In this document: piece by piece, positions 48,596 through 57,014 of the stretch | Layout of the letters: each line of letters begins with the position of its first letter | Numbering within the stretch: the first letter of the stretch is position 1 | From: Lomentospora prolificans | Lineage: Eukaryota > Ascomycota > Sordariomycetes > Microascales > Microascaceae | Direction: 5' to 3' | Assembly: GCA_029532625.1 (NCBI GenBank) | Contig: JARFXM010000004.1 | Location: forward strand, 1,550,001 to 1,614,000 | DNA: 64,000 bases | Made by a program: the position numbers and the translations under genes | Notes under the pieces: generated by a model | The model's input: the letters and a program-made list of their open reading frames with translations, nothing else | Told to the model about the DNA's origin: nothing | Database searches by the model: none

Positions 48596-50974
48596 ATGGC
48601 TAAAATGTTTTCTACGTTGCTCTCACCCGCGGAAGAACTTCCTATGCCAACGGCCCCGTCCGGGCCGGCGGCGCCCCGTCACCACTCCACGTTCCCTACA
48701 ATTGTTCCTCAAAGTCTGCTTCTGCCGCCACCGCCGTTAGTGCAGTCCATCCTGCCTCGACCCCCATCTCAGGTTCGAATTGGAATACCATCACTTACGT
48801 CTGTTCCTGTCGTTTCGCATGTCCCATCCCCGCCTCTACCGCCACCTCCACTTCCACCTTCACCTCTATTGCCAAGGGTCAACACATACACACCTTTGAA
48901 GAGACCTGATGATGAGGTTCAGTTTGTATCCGCAAAACCTGTCAAGCGGAGAAAGCTCGAACACGCTGCTGTTGCCCCAATAGCTCTTGCCCTACCTGCC
49001 TCTAATGCCTCGGAACGGGAGGTCAGGGCGATGCCAAAAGATTCCCCTAAGCAGAACCCAGAGATCAACGCGGTGACCGGAGCAGCAGCTAGTGATCCAA
49101 GTCTTACAGCAGGACTGGCTTCCTTACCGCAGAGTAGGCACACAGGCATGTCTGAGTCAAACCTCCGTCTAACTTCCCTCCCCTCTATGGACAACTTCAC
49201 ATTCCCCGCCAGACTGCCCAGCGGAACTGCGGGACGCTCTAGAGGATCTCCAGACCTGTCCCCAAGGCGACTCCCAAAAACAATCGCTCCGAGCCTTCTT
49301 CAGCGGGGACAGTCGCAACCTGTTCCCAACCCATCGACAAATAATACAATGCATGCTGTGGATAATGATCCCAACCATACTCTCACCAGCCAGAATACCT
49401 CTCAGCTTCCCCATATGGTTCCCAGCGACAGCAACACTATGGAACGTGGGTATGCTGCTACTATCTCGTCAGCTCTCTCTTCGCTTCCCAGCTCTGAAGT
49501 GGCTCAATCTAATGACCGACATATCCAACAACCGGCAACACCCAGCACTGCTGCCGAGCCTGTCGGCCCCCCTACTGACTCTCGAGATCAACCCTGGCAC
49601 TCTCCTACGGCTGTAAACTTGGCATCTGCAGATACGCAAGGCAACTTCAACTTGCAGGAGAAGACGCGAGATATGTTCCCAGGGCAGCAACAGCCACCGC
49701 AAGCAAGGTCCATAATGTCGATGATCCTAGCGCGAACTGAACAGGCCCCATCGTGGTCCTCGAGTTCAACCGGATCGGTACGTGGAAATAGCGCGGGTCA
49801 AGAAACTAGTAGCAACAGTCCGCGACCGGGGGCACCAGTGAAGCAGCCGAAACCCGAGAAAGAGTTGCCGCAAGGTACGTCGCAGCCGGTGAAGGACACG
49901 GCAACCCCGATAGAAAAGTTGTCGGCTCCCGACTCGAGCAAGAGATCCCCTCTACTTCCTTCAGCCCTTCCAGTACCAGAGAAGGTCCCCCCGGCTCAGA
50001 ATCAGCCAAAGTCGCCGTGCCAGCAGCAAGTTTGGGGCACACCGTTCCCTTACGCCCAGGCTCAAGGCCAACCCCCGACTCCTGCCGTTTTTCAACCCCA
50101 GGCTCAAGTTCAAGCTATGCAAAGGATGGTGCATCAACCTTCCATGTCAGGGGCAGTAAAGGCGCCATGTCGCATCTGCCTTGCTCTCCGTCAACAAGCA
50201 GCCTTCCAAACTGTGGCCGGTTCCGGCGGGCTCCCCCCATTCTCGAACTTGCCGCTTCATCATGGCGCAATGGGCGGTACGCACACGCATGCACCGAATA
50301 CTGGTGCCGGTTACAACGTGGTCTTCGTTCCGACACCAGTACAGGCGGGAAATACAAGCACTGGTGCATTTGGAACGGCCCACCTTGTGAATCAGGGGGG
50401 AATGAATCCTACGGCTCTAATGGGCCTACCGCCTCAGCAATACATGCTGCAGAACCCGTCAAACCAGGGAATGATGATTACGCCCACGTTGCCGGCCCAG
50501 GCGCAAATAGAGACTGTGCCAAGAGTTGTAGAGCAAGCGCCTCAACCTACTCCGAGCAAAGCGAAGCCCCCGGCACAGCAACAGACTCAAGCAGCGAAAA
50601 GGTTTGCCCATCAAGAAGCTAGCAACGGAAAGCACATCATTGTCGATATCGCTGATACTGCGGTGGAAGTCTTCCCCTTTGGAAAAATTGCGAAGAGACA
50701 CAATGTATCAGTCGACAAGGTCCGGAATATATTCGAGGCAGTCGTCGCCATCCCGTTCCTTCGCATACCAGCAGACAAAAGACGGGCGGGCAAAGTCGGA
50801 CAAGAGCGGGTCAAAAAGTACGTGATGGCCAAGAAGGAACTCGAGAAGCAGAACGCTCTGAACGGCGACGTGGGGGAGGGAATCGACGGCCAACCGTCCA
50901 TGTACGAGATTGCTAGGGCTATAGGGCCCGGTGAAGCACCAAAGGAGTGGACACGGGGGTTCACAGGTCCCTAG
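48596..50974 (+). CDS. Unrecognised Pro/Gln-rich nuclear-type protein with HTH-like C terminus
   Basis: I do not recognise this 792-residue protein, and the whole frame is open without an intron from the ATG at 48596. The first 100 residues are proline-rich (PPPPL, LPPPPLPPSP). A basic PVKRRKLE stretch at 115-122 looks like a nuclear localisation signal. The middle is long, disordered, and rich in Ser, Pro and Gln. A lone CRIC pair sits at 525-528. The only folded-looking part is about 679-755: VDIADTAVEVFPFGKIAKRHNVSVDKVRNIFEAVVAIPFLR followed by a basic helical tail with RVKKY. The stretch from Ile698 to Phe713 has the spacing of a helix-turn-helix. A DNA-binding or chromatin role is inference from this layout. 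It is divergent from csn6. An alternative upstream exon could add 26 residues. Confidence 0.75.
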   Translation: MAKMFSTLLSPAEELPMPTAPSGPAAPRHHSTFPTIVPQSLLLPPPPLVQSILPRPPSQVRIGIPSLTSVPVVSHVPSPPLPPPPLPPSPLLPRVNTYTPLKRPDDEVQFVSAKPVKRRKLEHAAVAPIALALPASNASEREVRAMPKDSPKQNPEINAVTGAAASDPSLTAGLASLPQSRHTGMSESNLRLTSLPSMDNFTFPARLPSGTAGRSRGSPDLSPRRLPKTIAPSLLQRGQSQPVPNPSTNNTMHAVDNDPNHTLTSQNTSQLPHMVPSDSNTMERGYAATISSALSSLPSSEVAQSNDRHIQQPATPSTAAEPVGPPTDSRDQPWHSPTAVNLASADTQGNFNLQEKTRDMFPGQQQPPQARSIMSMILARTEQAPSWSSSSTGSVRGNSAGQETSSNSPRPGAPVKQPKPEKELPQGTSQPVKDTATPIEKLSAPDSSKRSPLLPSALPVPEKVPPAQNQPKSPCQQQVWGTPFPYAQAQGQPPTPAVFQPQAQVQAMQRMVHQPSMSGAVKAPCRICLALRQQAAFQTVAGSGGLPPFSNLPLHHGAMGGTHTHAPNTGAGYNVVFVPTPVQAGNTSTGAFGTAHLVNQGGMNPTALMGLPPQQYMLQNPSNQGMMITPTLPAQAQIETVPRVVEQAPQPTPSKAKPPAQQQTQAAKRFAHQEASNGKHIIVDIADTAVEVFPFGKIAKRHNVSVDKVRNIFEAVVAIPFLRIPADKRRAGKVGQERVKKYVMAKKELEKQNALNGDVGEGIDGQPSMYEIARAIGPGEAPKEWTRGFTGP

Positions 50975-52212
50975 TGAGCGTAGCTTGTGTCGTGACAGGT
51001 AAGTATGATCTAGATGTACAGTGTAAACCCATGTGAGGTGCTCACGGGGCGCCCTGGCCCCATGGCCCCGAGGCTCCTTTGACCAGCTTTGGTGTTTATT
51101 GGTAGCGTTGAGTCGAGAGCGGTCCCAGGATATGACGAAGCAAGACGGTGAGGAGCGAGACTGCGGGCAGCGGTAGATGATGGACTCGAGGCGGTGGCCG
51201 CAGGAGAGCTCAGTTATCCTCCCGTGGCTGGCATATCTGGCGTGGCTTGGCCTCCTGCTATGGAGGTACGCTAATGCCTCGAGTAATCAAGAGTGAGAGG
51301 GTAGGATATGCTCGGGGTGAAATGGTAGCCTTGGATCCATCTGGAAAAGTCGGCGCAAGGTTGGTTTTGAGGTGGCCCTGCTGTCTTTAGTGCAGATCTA
51401 TTGTGGGCTTTGCTTCGGTTTTTGAGCTAGACTCCAGCGCGGAGCTTGGTCACGCCTGGTCGGCATGTGGACGACGGATGGGCTTTTCTGTCTCCTCTCC
51501 TTCCATGGACCATGCGCATGGCTATTTTTACGTCTTTTGACCTTGTGTTTACATACGCCGCTACTTCCTTTGTGCTGGTCGGCAAGAAGAAATGTGATTC
51601 CTTGCTGTGCCGACCCTTCTGGAGCTTTAGAGTTTGGACTGACTAGCTCAGTGTTTACGCACAGAAGCATGGCGAACTAACGTGGATGGTGGACGTGCAG
51701 CCCAGGAAAAGCGCGGGTGGCATTTCCACAGGAGGGACCAACCAGCCAGCCTAACCTTGCTATAAAGGGTCTGTTTTTGAGGCATCATGACTAAATGGTC
51801 TATGGGTGGACGAATCGAGGAATCCGGAATTAGACGCTATGGTACCGGCAGTAACGTTCGGAAGGTAGTAATAACTACTACACTGTAGGAGCAAACTGCT
51901 CCTGCATGCGTGTCGTGAGGATTCCGAGTATCCACGCCCTCCAGAGGAGACAAGTCTCGAAACGCGTGTACGTCCAAGTGGCTTGCTGAAGAGTAGGACG
52001 CCAGGGGTTTGCAAAGCTTAGCACCACCACGCACGAGGTATCAAGATATTCAAGATATCCCCTAGTTAAATGCTTGTTTTGAATGGCAAGGGCACGCACT
52101 TGGAAGCCTTCATCCCCCTCTTTTGGAGAGGGAGTGATTTACACCAGACATTGTATTTATCTTCAACGTGAGTATCGTTCGAGTAACCTTTATTGGCGAG
52201 CAACTCACATAG
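50975..52212. other. Intergenic region after the 792-residue gene
   Basis: These 1.2 kb probably hold the 3' UTR of the gene before. Open frames here are short (up to about 90 residues) and show no family pattern. The right end carries a possible donor (GTGAGT at 52169) and acceptor (ATAG at 52212) in front of a coding-like fragment. Confidence 0.5.
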
Positions 52213-52545
52213 GCAAACGGATGGCGCAGCCTTGCTGATGCAGAGAGTTCATCCTCCTTAATATGCCCTGTCGTTTCAAGCGCACGATTGGTTTGGACCC
52301 ATTCCGTTGCACTCTCGGACATCGGAGCCGCAACCGATGACCTGTATCCGGATTTATCGGCGGAAGAGCGCCGATTGGTCGGATTCTCGCCCGCCTTCGA
52401 TTACGCTGTCGACCCGCCACTAACACCACAAGCCGCAATGCAATGGCTTCGACGACCGAGCCTTAACGTCACGCACGGCTATTTCAAGAGGGACGATCCG
52501 GAGTTTAGGGGAAGGGGCACCGAGATGAGCAGTTGCGATAGATGA
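52213..52545 (+). pseudogene. Possible gene remnant or terminal exon
   Basis: The frame opens directly after an ATAG that could be a splice acceptor and runs 110 codons to a TGA, with no ATG near its start. The last two thirds look like real protein: TDDLYPDLSAEERRLVGFSP, then FDYAVDPPLTPQAAMQWLRR and THGYFKRDDPEFRGRG. Composition is varied and codons look coding, unlike random frames nearby. I do not recognise a family. A possible preceding exon would end at GTGAGT (52169), leaving a short 44-nt intron; the frame before it stops after about ten codons, so the gene is either broken or its 5' part is not where I looked. It sits in the region just before the aldo/keto reductase promoter. Confidence 0.3.
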
Positions 52546-52645
52546 AAGCTAAACACCGCCGAAATTCCCGTCCTGAGGCGAATGAGATGAGTAGCTACGA
52601 ATAGATGGAAGCTAAACACCGCCGAGAGCTCCGCCCTGGAGGCGA
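52522..52645. repeat. Imperfect ~62-bp tandem duplication
   Basis: Two adjacent copies (about 52522-52582 and 52584-52645) share GAGATGAG, ATAGATG, the 15-mer GCTAAACACCGCCGA and a GAGGCGA end, with scattered substitutions and small indels. The first copy overlaps the end of the coding-like fragment. Both lie 160-290 bp before the aldo/keto reductase ATG. Confidence 0.8.
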
Positions 52646-52668
52646 CAGAGAATACGCGATGTTTCGAG

Positions 52669-52676
52669 TATTTAAG
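52669..52676 (+). promoter_or_regulatory. TATA-like box of the aldo/keto reductase gene
   Basis: TATTTAAG lies about 133 nt before the ATG at 52809, between the tandem duplication and the gene. Position and motif fit a core promoter. Confidence 0.4.
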
Positions 52677-52808
52677 GAATCAAGGGATGGCTCGAAACCC
52701 TTCTGATTTCTTGTCCATGAACACCAATATTTATATCAAGAATCAAGCTTAGACATTCTATCGAGAAAAAAAAAAAAAAGCGAACCAACACCCTCACATT
52801 TAAGCATC

Positions 52809-53929
52809 ATGGCCCCTCCCGTTGCTCTTACCACTCGTCCTCTGGGCAAGAACGGACCCCAGGTCCCTCGTCTGGGTCTCGGCCTCATGAGTCTCAGCGT
52901 TGCCTACGGAAAGGCCCGTTCTGACGAGGAGCGTCTAGCCTTTTTGACCAAGGCCTGGGAGATGGGCGAGACGTTCTGGGACACAGGTACGGTTCTTGTT
53001 TCTAGAAAATGCATCGTCTGCACGCTTGATCAAGAATCAACAGTGCTAACCCAAGACATCTCTAACCAGCCCACGCCTACGGAGACAGCGAGGCCCTCCT
53101 CGGAAAATGGTTCGCCGCCAACCCCGAAAAGCGCCAAGACATCTTCCTCTCAACCAAGTTCGGCCTGCACTTTGCCCCCGGCAAAGGCGTGACCATCGAC
53201 TCGTCACCGGAGAACTGCCGCAGATGCATCGAACAGACGCTTGAGCGCCTCGGGGTCCCCTACGTCGACCTCTATTACGTCCACCGCCTCGACTGCAAGA
53301 CGCCCGTCGAAGCGACGATGCGCGAGCTCAGTAAGCTCGTGGAAGAGGGCAAGGTCAAATATCTCGGTCTTAGCGAGCCAAGCGCCGACTCGCTGCGGAG
53401 GGCGCATGCCATCCACCCCATTACGGCCGTGCAGAACGAGTACAGCGCGTTCGCTCTGGACATTGAGGACCCGGAGATCAAGATCTTGGACACGGCGAGG
53501 GAGCTAGGCATCGCCACTGTCGCCTACAGCCCCCTCGGCAGGGGTATCCTCGGCGGCAAGATCCGCGAGCTAAAGGACGTGCAGGGCGAGGGAGACATGA
53601 GGAATATCGGCGGCCTGCCGTGGTTCGAGGAGGAGAATCTCAAGAAGAACATTGCTCTGGCGGATCGCATCGCCGAGGTGGGTAAAAATAAGGGCATCAC
53701 CACGGCGCAGACGGCACTGGCTTGGATCCTTGCTCAGGGTGATGATGTCTTTGCCATCCCCGGCACGACGAGCGAGGAGAGGCTCAGGGAAAATGTTGGG
53801 GCTATCGACGTGACGCTTGGAGCGGAGGAGGACCGGGAGATTCGCGAGTTGGCCAAGGAAGTGGCTGGGTTGAGGGTTATGGAGTCGCACTCCAAGTACA
53901 ACTTTGCCGATACTCCTCGTGAGGAGTAA
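52809..53929 (+). CDS. Aldo/keto reductase
   Basis: This 345-residue TIM-barrel enzyme reduces aldehydes or ketones with NADPH. Exons are 52809-52986 and 53070-53929. The 83-nt intron (donor GTACGG, acceptor CCAG) rejoins FWDT-AHAYGDSEALLGKW in phase. The catalytic tetrad is complete: Asp58, Tyr63, Lys89 (STKFG) and His131 (YYVHRLD). The cofactor end is also present, with AIPGTTSEERLREN. It resembles the yeast/fission-yeast pyridoxal reductase and YakC-like (AKR13) subgroup more than sugar reductases, but the substrate cannot be read from sequence. The start follows an A-rich leader. A TATA-like box and a 62-bp tandem duplication lie upstream. It is convergent with a Zn2Cys6 regulator only 185 bp away, which might control it. 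Confidence 0.92.
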
Positions 53930-54020
53930 CGAGTGGGCGAGAAGTAGTTTTAACATTTGTTACTTGGCATAGCGAAAATTAGAAAAGCTGCTCCCCCGAG
54001 TCCTTCTTTCCCCTTTCCTA

Positions 54021-54026
54021 AATAAA
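54021..54026 (+). terminator. AATAAA polyadenylation signal of the aldo/keto reductase gene
   Basis: AATAAA occurs 92 nt after the aldo/keto reductase stop codon, in the 185-bp space before the convergent regulator stop. Fungal signals are degenerate, so this is a consensus match only. Confidence 0.4.
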
Positions 54027-54114
54027 AGCTCTGATTCTTGCGAGTGTCCAAGATATCATCATTAAGTAGTTATTCTTGCATATAGAATCCAAGACTCAAG
54101 ACGCGGAAGCAATC

Positions 54115-56268
54115 CTAGAGTAGTATGAACTCTAAAGGAGCGTCAAGGCACGCTTCCTTGGGCTCCCCGCCACGCCGGCGACCAAAAGCCGGAACCGTGG
54201 GAGGTGTCTCAACGGACCCCCGCCAGCTCTCCGCCCGGCTACCCTCAGAAAGCTCGCGATCCCCCAGACCCTGCAGCACCGCCTCTGTCACGCTCTCCTC
54301 CCGCGTCCCAAAACCAGCCAACGAAGGCGTGCCATCCCGCGTAAGCCCAGCCAAGCTCCGCGCCCCCCGAGCCAGGCCCTTCCTCGTAACGGTGACCTCG
54401 CCAAAGTACGGCACCCTAAACCTCGTGACGAGGCCCTCCTCAAAGATAGCGCCGCCGGCCGTGAAATCACTGTGCCCGCACGCGCCAGGCTCCCACGCGC
54501 ACCCAAAGACCTGGCCTTCGGCCGCCTCCGCCTCGATGGCCACCAGCCTCGTCATGACACTCGCGCTGGTGGCGTTCATGGCGTCGTGCGTCTCCGCGGC
54601 GAGGTCTCGCAGCTTGGCGATCATGCGCTCGACCATATCTAGGTCGGCGGGGCGGCGATGCTCGAGGACGCCGAGCGACGTGTCGGTGATGTGGGCGAGG
54701 AGGAGGACCATGGCAGCCGTGACGCCCTTGGCTTCGTGCCCGCGGCTGCAGACGAGGGTTTGCGAGGTGGGTTGGGGGGCGAGGAAGCCCGAGAGGAGGT
54801 CGTAAGCGGCCGTCGCGGCCGTTACTTTGTTGTAGGTGTAGTCCGGGCGTGGAGCGGAGGTCGTAACCGGCTCGTCTTCGTGGGCCTGCTTCGTGATGTA
54901 GGGTAGATGCGTCTTGAGAACGAGGTAGTACTGATTAAGCTGGGTAATCCCCCTCGTCGTCTCCTCCATGACGCGCTCCTCATCAGCTCCCGGCTCAACC
55001 GTAGGCGGCAACCACCATTTCGTCGGCAGCACTTTCGCTGCCCTCTTCAAATCGTCATCGATAGCCCTCGTCTCCTCATAGAACCCATCCAACGGCTGGC
55101 CCCGCCTCGCGAACCGCTCCATCCGCTCATTCCGCGCCGCCACCCTCCCCGTCAGGACAGCATGCAACCGATCCAGCTTCCGCTGTGGCGCCGCGTTCTC
55201 AATGAGCGGCGCGCCGGCAAATGTCGACTCGGGCACCTGGCACGGCGCCGTGTGAAGCATCAGGGCGAGGAACCGCTCGCTGTACACGAGGCTGGCCCAG
55301 AGCACAGCGGCCCTGTGCGCGGGCCCGCCGTCGTTGTCCGCGCGGTCGACCCCCATGCGCTGCGCGAGGTCGATGGCGCGCCGGAAGACGCGGAGACCGC
55401 CGTGCATGTCGCCCGCGTTGATGTGGTAGAGGCCGCTCATCATGAGGGCGCCGAGGCCGTCGAGGGAGCTGATGAAGGCGTCGTGGGCCAGGACATGCTG
55501 TACGGCCGCGAGGAAGTAGTGGTCCGCTACGTCGCGGGCGGAGCGGCTGCCTAGTCTTAGGGTGGAGATGTCGGATTGGGGGTTCATCTTTTGCAGGCAC
55601 ACGGCTAGCTGGATGAGCTTCGAGGCCAGAACAAGCGGGTGTGAGGAAGGAGGGGGTAAAGGGTTGATGCCTCCCGCGCTGGCAGAGTCGGACTCGGTGA
55701 ATCGCTGCAGGGGGTTCCGACAGCGGCCCATAGACATGGTGATAAACGTGGCGTGCTGGGTGATTAGGCTTGCGGACGCGGCAGTCGGCAAGACGGAGTA
55801 GATGAGACGGCTCGGCGAAAGCCCCGACGGCGGCCTCGAGCTGATGTGCCGCGCATCCCTCGTAACGTCGTGCGGCCTCACGGACCTCTGCGCCGGCCGT
55901 GAATAGGAAGCCATACGGGCCCGTAGCAGGTCGTCCACCAGCGCCTCGAGTCGCGCGAGCCGGTCGTCGGCGGCCTCCGCGTCGACTTGGTCCGCCCCCG
56001 CGCCCTCCTCAGAGATGCACTGCGGTATGCATCTAGTCCCCCGCCGGCGACAGGAGGTGCAGGCAGCGCCCGACGCGGGCTCCAGATCGCATCGGACTTT
56101 ACGGCGCTTGCACTCCCAGCAACTCGACGTTCCACGCCGCACTTTACGGCTACGGAGGTGAGCTCGGCCTGTGGCTCGGACGGTCAGCGGACCGGAGCTC
56201 GATGAGGTTTGGGGTTGGATCTCTGCAGTGCCCATGCTCGTTGACGGTATTTCTCTATCGTCATTCAT
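54115..56268 (-). CDS. Zn2Cys6 fungal transcription factor
   Basis: This is a 717-residue single-exon regulator. The binuclear zinc cluster has Cys50, 53, 60, 70, 73 and 80 with spacing C-x2-C-x6-C-x9-C-x2-C-x6-C, and a KRRKVRC recognition loop. A short leucine-rich helix (about 100-120, RLARLEALVDDLLRAR) follows and probably dimerises. The rest resembles the fungal-specific transcription factor domain: HYFLAAVQHVLAHDAF, GLYHINAGDMHGGLRVFRRAIDLAQRMGVDRAD and LWASLVYSERFLALMLHTAP. This is the usual nuclear activator/repressor plan. The start is the ATG at 56268. It is convergent with the aldo/keto reductase and in tandem with the lipase gene. Its target genes cannot be told from sequence; local control of the adjacent reductase is a hypothesis. 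Confidence 0.92.
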   Translation of the reverse strand: MNDDREIPSTSMGTAEIQPQTSSSSGPLTVRATGRAHLRSRKVRRGTSSCWECKRRKVRCDLEPASGAACTSCRRRGTRCIPQCISEEGAGADQVDAEAADDRLARLEALVDDLLRARMASYSRPAQRSVRPHDVTRDARHISSRPPSGLSPSRLIYSVLPTAASASLITQHATFITMSMGRCRNPLQRFTESDSASAGGINPLPPPSSHPLVLASKLIQLAVCLQKMNPQSDISTLRLGSRSARDVADHYFLAAVQHVLAHDAFISSLDGLGALMMSGLYHINAGDMHGGLRVFRRAIDLAQRMGVDRADNDGGPAHRAAVLWASLVYSERFLALMLHTAPCQVPESTFAGAPLIENAAPQRKLDRLHAVLTGRVAARNERMERFARRGQPLDGFYEETRAIDDDLKRAAKVLPTKWWLPPTVEPGADEERVMEETTRGITQLNQYYLVLKTHLPYITKQAHEDEPVTTSAPRPDYTYNKVTAATAAYDLLSGFLAPQPTSQTLVCSRGHEAKGVTAAMVLLLAHITDTSLGVLEHRRPADLDMVERMIAKLRDLAAETHDAMNATSASVMTRLVAIEAEAAEGQVFGCAWEPGACGHSDFTAGGAIFEEGLVTRFRVPYFGEVTVTRKGLARGARSLAGLTRDGTPSLAGFGTREESVTEAVLQGLGDRELSEGSRAESWRGSVETPPTVPAFGRRRGGEPKEACLDAPLEFILL

Positions 56269-57014
56269 ACTCGTGCGGTCCTATTCGGAAATCAACTCCA
56301 CCGGTCGGCGGAGAAGAGCTGGTCTGGAAGAGGAACCAGACCGAGATGATAGGATTCCTGTCTTGCATCATGTGACCAGCGCGCATCGAAATCATCAATT
56401 CAAGCATCCCTCATACCACACATACATCCACCAGAGAGACTTTCAATAAAATTAAAAAAGATATTAAAAGAGATAAAGAGTAAAAGTAGGAGACGAAAAG
56501 CTAGAATCGGGAGATGCTGTTGCTTGTAGGCAGCGGCCCCTTGACAACTATTGCACTATATACACAACTCATGTTGGCCACTCCGGCTTTATTTGCCATA
56601 TCTACAAAGTGCAAAAGGATATATATATATAGTCAAGAGTGCTTCTACCAGGAGAATTAGAAGAACCAATGTAAAACTTGGGTAAGTCAACGTACGAGTA
56701 GGCGTCGGCCATATAAATACGCGGATGCGCGGATGCGCGGGTGCGGCATATCATCAAGGGGGAATATAGGTGTTCTTTTTTTCTTTTTTTTTTGTTTTGT
56801 TTTTGGTTCGATTTTTTTAATATTACAACATTTATATCTCAAATGCAGCCCCAAACCTCTATCGCCAGGGTCGCTAATACAATCATTCATAAACAAACAA
56901 AAAGCCAGAAATCCTCGTTTTTCTAGATGCAGTGCTAAAGTGATGTGAATGAAACAAAAAAGTAGAGAAAATCCCTCGAGTACAAAGTGGAGGGCGACCG
57001 TGTCGACACATCCT
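56269..57014. promoter_or_regulatory. Intergenic: regulator promoter and lipase 3' region
   Basis: These 746 bp lie between two minus-strand genes. The left part is the likely promoter of the Zn2Cys6 gene. An alternating AT stretch lies near 56621-56632 and a T-rich run near 56776-56800. No coding signal is seen. Confidence 0.5.
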
